Positions 28,452-37,121 of a stretch of 43,666 bases of DNA are shown here, in pieces. Position numbers and translations under genes: made by a program. The stretch is from K189A clade bacterium (GTDB lineage Bacteria > Pseudomonadota > Gammaproteobacteria > Pseudomonadales > Azotimanducaceae), in assembly GCA_018607725.1 (NCBI GenBank), contig JABBAY010000039.1, positions 1 to 43,666 on the forward strand. The letters are read 5' to 3'. Each line of letters starts with the position of its first letter. Positions within the stretch are counted from its first letter, which is position 1. Under the pieces are notes generated by a model that worked only from the letters and a program-made list of their open reading frames with translations, ran no database searches and was not told the origin of the DNA.

Positions 28452-29639
28452 ATGGCCGATTTTGAAGATATCCGACCTTACCATGATGATGAGGTCGAGC
28501 AGGTTCTGAAAAACCTGCTGAAGGATCAGGATTTTTTGAGCTTTCTGGCAAAATTCCGTCTTGGGTCTGCCTATAAGTTTTTGCCTCGAATGACTCGGCA
28601 GCTCGTTAGGCTGACGCTGGCGTGGCAGCTGCGCAAAATCCATAACATTAAAGACTTCCAGTTGGCTGTAGCCCGCACGGCTAAAAAATTGGTCAAAGAG
28701 ACCATGACCAGCTTTCACAGTGAAGGGCTAGAGCAACTTGATCCGAGCCAATCGTACCTCTATGTGGGAAATCATCGGGATATCGCTGGCGATTCCATGC
28801 TGTTGGATTACGCGTTGTATCTATTGGGTCGCGATACTGCACGAATTGCCGTAGGTGATAATCTAGTGCAGAGACAATTCGCGACGGATTTAATGAAGCT
28901 CAACAAAAGTTTCTTTATCCGTCGATCTGAAACCGGTGCGAAGAAAGTCTATGCCGCGTTACTGCAATCTTCTCAATACCTACATGAATCAATTAATAGT
29001 CACAATTCGGTCTGGATCGCACAGAGTGAAGGGCGGGCCAAGAACGGCGTTGATCTGACTGATCCGGCAGTCATCAAAATGTTGCTGCTAGCGGAGCGTA
29101 AGAGAGCGCTGGCTGACGTTATTCGTGACTTGCACATAGTGCCCGTTGCTATCGCCTATGAATTCGATCCCTGCGACGTGTTGAAGGCCCAAGAGCTCCA
29201 CAGCATAGCGACTCAGGGGAGTTACAAGAAGGCGCCTGGGGAAGACCTGCTGAATTTAGTGAAGGGACTGGGTGACTTCAAGGGCAGGGTGACCTTGCGC
29301 TTTGGCCATGCCCTGACGGGCCAGTTCGAAATACCGGAGCAGGTCGCGGCGGAAATTGACCGGCAAATACTGGATGGTTTGCAGCTCTATCCGATTAACT
29401 ACTGGGCGTTGGAGCAACTGGCGCTAACCAGCGAAGAGGCTTCAGGGGATAGTAGTCTCGACGAGTATCAAACTGTCTGGCGTCAGGTGGCGCATCTTGC
29501 CAACGTCAAAGATGCTGCGGCATTGGTGCGTCGTCTCGAGCAGTGTCCGGTGGAATGCCGGCGAGAGTGGCTACAAATGTATGCCAACCCTGTGGTCAAT
29601 AAAGTTCGGCACGGCGCCGCAAATTTAGCCCCTGCCTGA
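28452..29639 (+). CDS. PlsC/PlsB-like glycerol-phosphate acyltransferase family protein
   Basis: This 395-residue protein carries the lipid acyltransferase blocks in order: YVGNHRDIAGDS (catalytic His-Asp block, about residue 107), KSFFIRRS (about 155), IAQSEGRAKNG (EGxR-like, about 195) and LHIVPVAIAYEFDPCD. The spacing of the first motif differs by one residue from the textbook HX4D. It probably transfers acyl chains to a glycerol-phosphate or related lipid at the inner membrane; whether it is the housekeeping enzyme is unclear, as it is longer than PlsC and shorter than PlsB. No Shine-Dalgarno is obvious before ATG 28452. Confidence 0.78.
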   Translation: MADFEDIRPYHDDEVEQVLKNLLKDQDFLSFLAKFRLGSAYKFLPRMTRQLVRLTLAWQLRKIHNIKDFQLAVARTAKKLVKETMTSFHSEGLEQLDPSQSYLYVGNHRDIAGDSMLLDYALYLLGRDTARIAVGDNLVQRQFATDLMKLNKSFFIRRSETGAKKVYAALLQSSQYLHESINSHNSVWIAQSEGRAKNGVDLTDPAVIKMLLLAERKRALADVIRDLHIVPVAIAYEFDPCDVLKAQELHSIATQGSYKKAPGEDLLNLVKGLGDFKGRVTLRFGHALTGQFEIPEQVAAEIDRQILDGLQLYPINYWALEQLALTSEEASGDSSLDEYQTVWRQVAHLANVKDAAALVRRLEQCPVECRREWLQMYANPVVNKVRHGAANLAPA

Positions 29640-29674
29640 GTCTGTTATCCTTGTCTAGTCGCCGCGTCTGGGCG

Positions 29675-30664
29675 TTAATCAAACAGTTGCAGGGTCGGTT
29701 CAGAGAGTTTCGACCATTGTTCCCGCAGCTCTAGAATATGTTCGGACCAGTAGCGTTCGGTATTGAAGAACGTAAACGCCATGGGAAATGCCGGGTCGTC
29801 CCAACGTCGCGCTATCCAGGCTGCATGATACATCATGCGTAAGGTTCTGAGGGGTTCGATCAGACGCAACTGTGCTGGGTTAAAATGACAGAAGTCGCGG
29901 TATCCCCGGATGATGCGCATCACCTGCTGTTGCTGGTCTTCACGCTCGCCAGACAACATCATCCACAGATCCTGTATCGCCGGACCATTCCTGGCATCGT
30001 CAAAATCGACAAAGTGCGGCATTTCGTCTCGCCACAATACATTGCCCATGTGACAGTCGCCGTGGAGTCGAATCGACATATAGGGCGTTGATTCGAAAAT
30101 ATCATCAAGCTCCTTCAGCAGGAACTCGGTGACTGAGTCATAAGCAGGACGTAACTCGGCGGGAATAAAAGCGTTTTCAATGAGGAATGCGCGGGAAGCG
30201 TGACCATAATCTTGTACTGAAATGTTGGGTCTTAACTCGAACGTTTGCTCGCCACCAATCGCGTGAATGCGCGCAACATGACGGCCCAAAATCTCCAGGT
30301 TATCGAGGCTGTCCAATGCGGGCGCGCGTCCACCGCGACGGGGATACAGTGCAAACCTGAAGTTCGCGAATTCAGCCATAGTGGATTCATTAGCTATCAC
30401 CAACGGCGCGACTGCTGAGACTTCATTGTCGAACAGCTCCTGGGTGAATGTGTGCTCCTCTAGTATTTGCTTGTCGGTCCAGCGGTCGGGGCGATAGAAC
30501 TTGCCGATCACTGGCTCGCCATCTTCAACACCAATCTGGTAGACCCGATTTTCGTAACTGTTGAGCTGCAAGATGCGGGCGTCACAGCGATAACCGACGC
30601 TTTCGACCGCATCCATGACGACGTCGGGCGTTAAATTGGTAAATGGGTGCGAGCTTATGCTCAT
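29675..30664 (-). CDS. srkA: Stress response kinase A (YihE/RdoA)
   Basis: SrkA is a Ser/Thr kinase with an aminoglycoside-phosphotransferase fold, implicated in envelope stress and programmed death responses in E. coli. The 329-residue protein has the early YENRVYQIGVED, GKFYRPDRW (ATP-binding Lys), the catalytic HGDCHMGNVLW loop and VDFDDARNGPAIQD with the metal-binding Asp. The length is normal. Its ATG overlaps the modC stop by 4 bp (ATGA), making it the last gene of nudC-modABC-srkA; this is not where E. coli has it, which is upstream of dsbA. Confidence 0.93.
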   Translation of the reverse strand: MSISSHPFTNLTPDVVMDAVESVGYRCDARILQLNSYENRVYQIGVEDGEPVIGKFYRPDRWTDKQILEEHTFTQELFDNEVSAVAPLVIANESTMAEFANFRFALYPRRGGRAPALDSLDNLEILGRHVARIHAIGGEQTFELRPNISVQDYGHASRAFLIENAFIPAELRPAYDSVTEFLLKELDDIFESTPYMSIRLHGDCHMGNVLWRDEMPHFVDFDDARNGPAIQDLWMMLSGEREDQQQQVMRIIRGYRDFCHFNPAQLRLIEPLRTLRMMYHAAWIARRWDDPAFPMAFTFFNTERYWSEHILELREQWSKLSEPTLQLFD

Positions 30665-31770
30665 GAGAGTGGGGCTACCTGTTGAGTCGGGTCGGTGAGT
30701 AAGGCAACGGTTTTGATTTGTATAAAGACCGCTTTGCCAGGACTGAGTTCCAGTTGAGTCAAAGATTTTCGAGTAATTCGACTCAGAATATAGTGATCGT
30801 CTATTTTAATTTTCACCAGTAAGCTGGGCTTTGCAGAGGCGGTTTCAATTTCACTGACGACGCCCTTGAGAACGTTGAGTATGCTGGTCTGTATGGGTGC
30901 CTGCAGGGTCAAGCTGACGTCGCGGGCGGGGATGCGCAATCTGACTTTTGTGCCTGGTGGCTGATTGCACAGACTAACATAGATTGACTGGCTGCTGAGT
31001 GTTAAACGACTGAGTCCGTAATCAGGGTCATGGCTATCGACGACACCTTCTATCACTGCGGCCACAGCTTCGCCCTCATGACTGTTGAGGGTCAGCGAGG
31101 ACGCCAGATCAAAAATCCGCCCGTTGGCGGTGACTCGACCTTTCTCCAGCATATAGACTTCGTCGGCCAAATAAGTAATTTCATCCAGTGCATGACTGAC
31201 ATAGACAATAGGAATGTCGAGCACCCGTCGCAGACCGTCGATATAAGGTAAAATCTGCAAGCGCGCAGCGTAGTCAATGGCCCCCAGTGGTTCGTCCATC
31301 AACAGGCAGCGAGCGCCACTGAGCAAAACCCTGGCAATGGCGACTCGTTGTGCTTCGCCACCAGACAAACTGGTTGGGCGCGCATCCAGCAGGTGATTAA
31401 TACCAAGCCAACCACTGACCTGCTGTAAAGTTAAATTTTGGTTGCCTCGGCGTCTTTTGACGGCGTATTCGAGGTTGCCTCGAACCGAGAGATGTGGAAA
31501 TAATTGTGGCTGCTGAAATACATAACCAATATCACGGAGGTGCGGCGGAACGAATTGTTTTTCATCGTGCCAAATTTGGTCATCACTGCTGATCAAGATC
31601 GGATCGCTGGGTTTGGTGTGCTCGAGCCCGGCCAGCAGGCGCAGCACGGTACTTTTTCCAGAGCCAGAGGGACCGTATAACGCGGTAACTCCTGTTGGCT
31701 TGACGGTCAGGTCTACTGCCAGCGTAAAGCCAGAAGCGCGGGTTAAATGAATTTTGGCAGTTATTTGCAT
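30661..31770 (-). CDS. modC: Molybdate ABC transporter ATP-binding protein
   Basis: ModC powers molybdate import. The 369-residue protein has Walker A GPSGSGKST (residues 33-41), a Q-loop GYVFQQPQLFP, the signature LSGGEAQRVA, Walker B CLLMDEPLGAID and a C-terminal molybdate-binding (Mop/TOBE) domain (about 290-360). It starts 2 bp after the modB stop and overlaps srkA by 4 bp. It works with ModA and ModB. Confidence 0.95.
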   Translation of the reverse strand: MQITAKIHLTRASGFTLAVDLTVKPTGVTALYGPSGSGKSTVLRLLAGLEHTKPSDPILISSDDQIWHDEKQFVPPHLRDIGYVFQQPQLFPHLSVRGNLEYAVKRRRGNQNLTLQQVSGWLGINHLLDARPTSLSGGEAQRVAIARVLLSGARCLLMDEPLGAIDYAARLQILPYIDGLRRVLDIPIVYVSHALDEITYLADEVYMLEKGRVTANGRIFDLASSLTLNSHEGEAVAAVIEGVVDSHDPDYGLSRLTLSSQSIYVSLCNQPPGTKVRLRIPARDVSLTLQAPIQTSILNVLKGVVSEIETASAKPSLLVKIKIDDHYILSRITRKSLTQLELSPGKAVFIQIKTVALLTDPTQQVAPLS

Positions 31771-31772
31771 GC

Positions 31773-32495
31773 TTAACTCTGACTCGCAAAGCGCATTTGC
31801 CAGCGTCGGTTTAGCGTATAGACCAGAGCCAACAGGGTAAATGAAAACGCCAGCAAACCTAGCGCCAGGACATGGGCCTGGCCATACTCCATTGATTCAA
31901 CGTGATCAAACAGGGCGATGGAGAGGACGCGAGTCTCGCCGGGAATATTGCCGCCAATCATCAGAACGATGCCAAATTCACCGATGGTATGGGCAAACGC
32001 TAGACAGATGGCGGTAATAAAACCCCGACTGGAAAGGGGTGCGACAACCGACAAAAAACGATCTAGCGGAGTTGCGCCTAATGTGGCCGCAGCATCGAGC
32101 AATGATTGCTCAATATTTTCGAACGCCACCTGCAGAGGCTGAACATAGAATGGCATAGAGTAGATTATCGAGCCGATCACTAGTGCGCTGAAGGTAAAGG
32201 CGAGGCCCTTACCGGTGGCCAGTAGCCACCATTGACCGATGATGCCGTCTGGCGCAAATGCGAGGAGCAAGTAAAACCCCAGCACGGTTGGCGGCAGGAC
32301 AATGGGCAAAGCGATGATAGGCTCAATGATAATTTTAGCCACGCCGCGAGACCGGGCCAGCCACCAAGCAATTGGTGTGCCGAGAAGAATTAGCAGCACA
32401 GTGGAAGTGAGTGCTAACTGCAGCGTGATAAATATCGCGGTTATATCTGGTTGCGACAGCAAGTTAAGGTACCACTGAGGTGAGATAACCCGCAT
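31773..32495 (-). CDS. modB: Molybdate ABC transporter permease
   Basis: ModB is the membrane channel of the molybdate importer. The 240-residue protein has about five to six membrane segments and the EAA coupling motif DAAATLGATPLDRFLSVVAP that contacts ModC, followed by HTIGEFGIVLMIGGN, typical of ModB. The start lies inside the end of modA (32-bp overlap), so translation is probably coupled. Confidence 0.95.
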   Translation of the reverse strand: MRVISPQWYLNLLSQPDITAIFITLQLALTSTVLLILLGTPIAWWLARSRGVAKIIIEPIIALPIVLPPTVLGFYLLLAFAPDGIIGQWWLLATGKGLAFTFSALVIGSIIYSMPFYVQPLQVAFENIEQSLLDAAATLGATPLDRFLSVVAPLSSRGFITAICLAFAHTIGEFGIVLMIGGNIPGETRVLSIALFDHVESMEYGQAHVLALGLLAFSFTLLALVYTLNRRWQMRFASQS

Positions 32496-33252
32496 CTGTG
32501 ATGCGGCGACGGGTCAGCTCGGACTGCAGAAACACGGCAAAGTCTGCTGCGCCGGGATGATGATTTTTCAAGACGATTGCTTGCTGTTCAAGCAAAGGAT
32601 ATTCGCTCATGGGTACCAGCCACCAACTCGTAGCTGGGCTTCGATCCTTTACTTGGGCCAGAGAGATGAATCCAGCCGCCACGTTGCCGCTGTCAACAAA
32701 TTGAAAGGTCTGGTTGACGTTGTTACCGTACAGTAACGCCTTGTGTTCGGGTTTGAACTTGTTGATTAAAACCATCGCTGCCTGGCCATAAGGCGCAAGT
32801 TTTGGGTTGGCGACGGCGATAGCGGCATCGAACGCCAGAAACATGGTTTGGCTAACAGTCTCTTTGTGCGTCGGCACCCAGAAGACAAGCTGGCCGATAG
32901 CGTAGGTGAATCGTGAGCCTGGCACTGCAAGGTTGGCTTGTTCGAGTAACCGTGGATGCAGACTGTCGGCGGCAAGGAATATGTCGAATGGCGCACCATT
33001 ACGGATTTGTGAGTAAAGCATCCCGGTAGACCCGGCAATGATATCTATTTCCTGGTCAACGTAAGTCTCTGTCAGAGTGATCAGCGTCGATTTGAAATTT
33101 GCGGCAACGGCTACCCGCAGTGGGGTTGCTTCGCTCATGGCGCTGAACAAGGTCGTGATACACGCGAAAAGCAATACTCCGATGGGCGCGTCAACAAAAT
33201 AGTCTCTCAAAGAGCTCGAGCGATCGCTCATCGTCGCACCGGCCACTGTCAA
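32464..33252 (-). CDS. modA: Molybdate ABC transporter periplasmic binding protein
   Basis: ModA captures molybdate in the periplasm. The 262-residue protein has a hydrophobic N-terminal export segment (about residues 22-40), then LRVAVAANFKSTLI, with the anion-binding segments AGSTGMLYSQI and GAPFDIFLAAD, and NVAAGFISLAQV near the C-terminus. Its ATG overlaps the nudC stop by 4 bp; a second ATG (codon 8) is possible. The export segment starts unusually late, about 20 residues in. No ModE-like regulator is nearby. Confidence 0.93.
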   Translation of the reverse strand: MTVAGATMSDRSSSLRDYFVDAPIGVLLFACITTLFSAMSEATPLRVAVAANFKSTLITLTETYVDQEIDIIAGSTGMLYSQIRNGAPFDIFLAADSLHPRLLEQANLAVPGSRFTYAIGQLVFWVPTHKETVSQTMFLAFDAAIAVANPKLAPYGQAAMVLINKFKPEHKALLYGNNVNQTFQFVDSGNVAAGFISLAQVKDRSPATSWWLVPMSEYPLLEQQAIVLKNHHPGAADFAVFLQSELTRRRITDAGYLTSVVP

Positions 33253-34097
33253 GCCTTGCCCTGGAGACGTTCCACGTAATCGTTAATCAACCAGCCGGAA
33301 ATGGATACCATTGCGGGTTTGCTGGGCAGGTTCGTGTGGTGAAACCATTGAGCATCGGCGATTTCAGTCTCCTGCAGGACGAACTCACCACTCTCATACT
33401 CTGCATGGAAGCCGAGCATTAATGAATTGGGAAAAGGCCAAGATTGACTGTTGAAGTATTTGAGGTTCTTGATGCGGATACCGACCTCCTCGAAGACCTC
33501 GCGATGAACGGCTTCTTCGATGGACTCGCCAGGTTCGATAAAGCCCGCCAGCGTGGAGTAAAAATTGCCGCGACCATTGGCATGACGGGCGAGTAACAGC
33601 TCTTCGCCGCGAGTTACCAAAACAATGATAGAGGGGGACAGTCTCGGGTAAAACATTTGTTTGCACGGCGCGCATTGCCGCGAACGATCGAAATCAGTTG
33701 AGTGCGTGGGCTGGCCGCACTGCCCACAAAATTGATGATTATTATGCCATTCAACAATCTGCCGGGCGCGTCCCAGCAGATAAAATGCGGTCTGTTCAGT
33801 CCGGCCTAGAAAGGACCAGAGTGTGCGGAAGCTGTAGCCTTCGGGTTCGTCCGACTCGGGCTCGACCTCGGTGGCAAACACGGGTATGCCACCAACCTCG
33901 CCAAGACAATGTTCTGCGACCGCGGTAAGACCTAGCCATCGCCATTCGTCTTGATCCAGAGGGCGCCAAGGTTCGCCATTGTCGATGGCCAATAGTTCGT
34001 CGTCGGAGATTACGATGTGAAAGCTGCGCTCAGGGTTAGCCGAAGGCTGATGACCTGAGATAAAGTCCTGGCGAAGGTTGAAGTCTGCCCATTCCAT
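33249..34097 (-). CDS. nudC: NADH pyrophosphatase / RNA-decapping Nudix hydrolase
   Basis: NudC hydrolyses NADH and removes NAD caps from RNA. The 282-residue protein has an N-terminal domain, a zinc ribbon with CGQCGQ and CAPCKQ (about residues 120-140), the Nudix box GFIEPGESIEEAVHREVFEE (about 195-215) and the NudC-specific SQSWPFPNSLM, here with Ser in place of the usual Pro. It is the first gene of a tightly overlapping run with modABC and srkA and may drive expression of all five; comF lies 76 bp upstream on the same strand. Confidence 0.95.
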   Translation of the reverse strand: MEWADFNLRQDFISGHQPSANPERSFHIVISDDELLAIDNGEPWRPLDQDEWRWLGLTAVAEHCLGEVGGIPVFATEVEPESDEPEGYSFRTLWSFLGRTEQTAFYLLGRARQIVEWHNNHQFCGQCGQPTHSTDFDRSRQCAPCKQMFYPRLSPSIIVLVTRGEELLLARHANGRGNFYSTLAGFIEPGESIEEAVHREVFEEVGIRIKNLKYFNSQSWPFPNSLMLGFHAEYESGEFVLQETEIADAQWFHHTNLPSKPAMVSISGWLINDYVERLQGKA

Positions 34098-34173
34098 AAT
34101 GTATTGACCCGGTCTACGTTAAGCAATTGAAAACGTTAACTTTAGCACAGGGTAGGAAAGACCTTGAGGGTTT

Positions 34174-35004
34174 TTAAAAGTATCTGGGTTTGGGCGTTCT
34201 GGCCAGGGTAATGATCTCTACCGAGCCAGCGCCGGCATTTAAGGCTGACCTGGTGAGTTCCGATACTGTGGCTCCGGTAGTCAGTACATCGTCAACAAGG
34301 GCTAATCGTTCACCCCGTAGCTTACGGGTCAGCCGGAATGCCTGCTTGATATTGCGCCGGCGCGCGGCGGCCGACAAGCCTTTCTGGGGTGGCGACTCAG
34401 TGATTCGCTGGCAAAGCTGGTCGTCAATGGGAATGCCAGTCAGCGCCTTAATGGCATCGGCAATTTCATAGGCTTGATTGAAACCGCGAAATTTCAGGCG
34501 TGTCGGATGCAGCGGGATGGGGATTAGCAGGTCAGGCAAGGGGCGGCTGCGAGGCTCAGCTTTGATAGAGGTCTTTATGATGGTCTCTAAACGCGGTTTG
34601 ATAGGTTCTAGTGTGGTGATTGGGTTTAGCCGCGATACATCGTACTGATCGAAGTAACGCCTGGCTAAGACCATGGCCAGAACTCTGCCCACCAGCAACT
34701 GGTGACGATTTTTGAATTCTGCAATGAGCTGATTGATCGGTTGGGTGTAGGCGAAGGCGCTGAAACTTCGAACGTAGGGTGGCGGTTTGATCAGGCATTG
34801 ACCACACACCCAGCTGTCGTCAGAGAGTCCTGCGGCAGCCCGCCGGGGGATTTGTTGGCCGCAACGTCGACAGGGAAAAGGGATCATCGGCAAGTCTGTT
34901 TCGCAATGGATACACAAATCCAGGGCTCTTGCGGTGCTGGCTTGGCAAAGTATACACCGGCCCGGAAACAGCCCGAAGGTAACGCGCATTAAGCGTGAGA
35001 GCAT
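34174..35004 (-). CDS. comF: ComF-family phosphoribosyltransferase-like protein
   Basis: ComF proteins are needed for DNA uptake in naturally competent bacteria, in keeping with the type IV pilus genes in this window. An N-terminal four-Cys zinc finger (CILCQ, CIHCE, CRRCGQ, CGQC) is followed by a phosphoribosyltransferase fold with the PRPP loop RLALVDDVLTTGATVSEL near the C-terminus, and the conserved FRGFNQAYEIAD before it. I chose ATG 35004 (276 residues); a TTG at 35034 would extend it and ATG 34989 would shorten it, and none has a clear Shine-Dalgarno. Confidence 0.9.
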   Translation of the reverse strand: MLSRLMRVTFGLFPGRCILCQASTARALDLCIHCETDLPMIPFPCRRCGQQIPRRAAAGLSDDSWVCGQCLIKPPPYVRSFSAFAYTQPINQLIAEFKNRHQLLVGRVLAMVLARRYFDQYDVSRLNPITTLEPIKPRLETIIKTSIKAEPRSRPLPDLLIPIPLHPTRLKFRGFNQAYEIADAIKALTGIPIDDQLCQRITESPPQKGLSAAARRRNIKQAFRLTRKLRGERLALVDDVLTTGATVSELTRSALNAGAGSVEIITLARTPKPRYF

Positions 35005-35092
35005 GGTCTTGTTACACAGCGAAAGAGGTGTCAACTTAGGGAAACGGTGATTTCCTTGGTAGACGCCATGTCTGAGGTAGTTGTAGGTCGTT

Positions 35093-35109
35093 GACCCTGG
35101 CGGGTCTTT
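35093..35109 (+). terminator. Short hairpin with T run in the comF-lipoprotein gap
   Basis: GACCC (35093-35097) and GGGTC (35102-35106) form a 5-bp stem around TGGC, followed by TTT on the plus strand. Both neighbouring genes are on the minus strand, so its role is unclear; on that strand it lacks a T tract. Confidence 0.25.
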
Positions 35110-35133
35110 AGTTTGTGCGACATGCTGAGTTGT

Positions 35134-35748
35134 TCAGGGTGTTGCTGCCGAACAGGCATGAGCTGTTTGGCGTGGGTCGCAGACGGTGATGTTACGCAGG
35201 TAAGTAGACCATTCGGCGATTTCTGCCGGTGTCATGCTGGGCTCGCTCTTCTCGAACGGCGGAATGCGTCTAATTAGGCGGACAATATACAGGTAATCGT
35301 TACCTTGAATCACCTTCAGCATGCTGATCTCACCGCGTTTGGTATAGGCATTATTGCCACACAATAACAGGCGCGTAGAGGTTCGGTAGTTGTTTTCCAG
35401 GCCAGAGAACAGGTTGAAATCTTTGACGGAGCTGCAGGTTTCCCGAACTTTCGTCACTTCAGAGATCAGTGCCTCGATGGGGTCAAGGTCAGTCAGTGTT
35501 TGGTGAGACTCGAAGGAAATTTTGGTCTGCCAATCAGTCTCAGCTTCACCTGGTGGCAGATAGTCCATGATACGTGTGCTCTGGGTATTGAGTTGGTAAA
35601 CAATCGGCCAGCCAACGGGTGGCCTCGCCAGCAGTTGTTCCTGTTGATTGCTAGCTGGCTCAGAGGTTGGTGACAGCGGTTGCTGAGCGCAACCCAGTAT
35701 TAGGAGCAACAGCACGGTTGTGACGACTTGGGTAATTGTCCGTCTCAT
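35134..35748 (-). CDS. Hypothetical lipoprotein
   Basis: The 204-residue protein has a lipoprotein signal MRRTITQVVTTVLLLLILGC, with the lipidated Cys at residue 20, then a Ser/Pro/Gln-rich linker and a soluble domain. I do not recognise the family. Four Cys after the lipobox (CSSVKDF, LLLCGNN, ITVCDP, HACSAA) could form disulfides in the periplasm. The residue after the lipid Cys is Ala, so outer-membrane sorting is expected. A GGAG lies 11 nt before the start. It sits between the HtrA-like protease and comF on the same strand. Confidence 0.75.
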   Translation of the reverse strand: MRRTITQVVTTVLLLLILGCAQQPLSPTSEPASNQQEQLLARPPVGWPIVYQLNTQSTRIMDYLPPGEAETDWQTKISFESHQTLTDLDPIEALISEVTKVRETCSSVKDFNLFSGLENNYRTSTRLLLCGNNAYTKRGEISMLKVIQGNDYLYIVRLIRRIPPFEKSEPSMTPAEIAEWSTYLRNITVCDPRQTAHACSAATP

Positions 35749-35934
35749 AAAGTAAAGCGCTCCGGGATCTGCTGGAGTGGTATGTAGCTGCGGGAAAATC
35801 AGATCAAATTCAGTAGCATGGCTTTTAGTGCGACGCTGACCTGTGATTTTCAGGTGTGAAAAATATTCACGACACAGATTGGCTGGCAGTGTCGCGGCTC
35901 AAGCCTATACTCAAGCCGGTGCTCGAAAAGCTTG
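35749..35934. other. Gap between HtrA-like protease and lipoprotein genes
   Basis: The 186-bp gap holds two short palindromes, TTTTCA-GGTG-TGAAAA (35847-35862) and GTGAA-AAATA-TTCAC (35856-35870), and a repeated CTCAAGCC motif. No gene is visible. It may contain the end of the protease transcript and the promoter of the lipoprotein. Confidence 0.3.
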
Positions 35935-37044
35935 TCAAGACTCGGGGGCCGTCAGCGTCAGCTCGTATTCCAGAATTTTTTCGTCTTTCAGTGTGGTGAC
36001 TTTGACTGTGTCGCCCGGTGCGAATTTTTCCAGAGCGGTCAGTAGAGAGTCCTCGTTAGTCATAGGCTCATCATTGATAGCGACAATGACATCCCCCAGG
36101 TGTATCTGACCTCTGTTGTCTTCTCTCACGCCAACCATTCCGGCGCGGTCCGCCGCCAGCCCCGGTTTTACCGTTAGAATTGCTATCCCTTTGACGCCAA
36201 GGCGCTTGGCCCAATTGTCCGTCAGAGTTTCGATGCCGAGTACGGGCCGGTAGAGTTTGCCGTAGGTCACGAGTTGTGGGATCAGCTTTTTGACGGTGTT
36301 GACCGGTATGGCAAAACCGATGCCCGCACTGGCGCCGCTGGGGCTGTAGATTGCGGTGTTGACGCCCACAAGTTGGCCTGAGGAATTCAGCAATGGACCG
36401 CCAGAGTTGCCGGGGTTAATGGCAGCATCAGTCTGTATCACGTCTTTGATCGTGCGGTTGTTAGCTGCCTTGATCTCTCGTCCGAGGGCGCTCACCACAC
36501 CCACTGTCAAGGTCGTATCCAGCGCAAAGGGATTGCCAATCGCCAGTACCTTGCGACCCACGGAGAGATCGTTCGAGTCACCCAATGGTATGGGTTTGAG
36601 CACTTCATCCGGGGCAGTGATTCGGAGCAAGGCAATGTCCTTTTCGGGCGCCATGCCGACGACCTCGGCATCATAGGATTTGCCAGACTGCAGGGTGATT
36701 TTAATGCGATTGGCGCCAAGAATGACATGAAAGTTGGTCACAATCAGGCCGTCTTTATCCCAGACTACGCCGGTGCCCGAGCCCCGCGGGGTTTCCATGA
36801 CATTCATGGACAGTAGCTGTCGACGGATCAAGGTGTTAGTGACGAACACAACCGAGGGGCTGACATCGCGAAAAACGGCGATGTTGTTACTTTCATCATC
36901 CGTCAGAAACACATTTGCTGGCTGGCCGGCGGCGGCAGGATGGCCATACTCCTTTGCTGGCTCGTCATTCGTCGCCAGCAGCGCAAACGCTGTGATCATT
37001 GCCAGGGTGGTGATGCCTGCAAAAAAATTGAGTTTCATCGTCAT
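35935..37044 (-). CDS. HtrA/Deg-family trypsin-like serine protease with one PDZ domain
   Basis: The 369-residue protein has an N-terminal hydrophobic segment (about residues 8-24; signal or anchor), a trypsin-like domain with catalytic His106 (VTNFHVI), Asp136 (EKDIALL) and Ser214 (INPGNSGGPLL), and a single PDZ domain (about 265-360). Layout and size resemble DegS or the Deg1-like proteases. It would act in the periplasm on misfolded proteins. It follows the TolC-like gene by 77 bp on the same strand, which may form a small envelope operon; linkage to sigma-E signalling cannot be shown here. Confidence 0.9.
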   Translation of the reverse strand: MTMKLNFFAGITTLAMITAFALLATNDEPAKEYGHPAAAGQPANVFLTDDESNNIAVFRDVSPSVVFVTNTLIRRQLLSMNVMETPRGSGTGVVWDKDGLIVTNFHVILGANRIKITLQSGKSYDAEVVGMAPEKDIALLRITAPDEVLKPIPLGDSNDLSVGRKVLAIGNPFALDTTLTVGVVSALGREIKAANNRTIKDVIQTDAAINPGNSGGPLLNSSGQLVGVNTAIYSPSGASAGIGFAIPVNTVKKLIPQLVTYGKLYRPVLGIETLTDNWAKRLGVKGIAILTVKPGLAADRAGMVGVREDNRGQIHLGDVIVAINDEPMTNEDSLLTALEKFAPGDTVKVTTLKDEKILEYELTLTAPES

Positions 37045-37121
37045 GACTTTATCTGCGTCAATGCTCCAGCTGAGTCCGAAAAGTATTACCTATGAATGCC
37101 TACTGCTCAAAAAGTTCTCGA

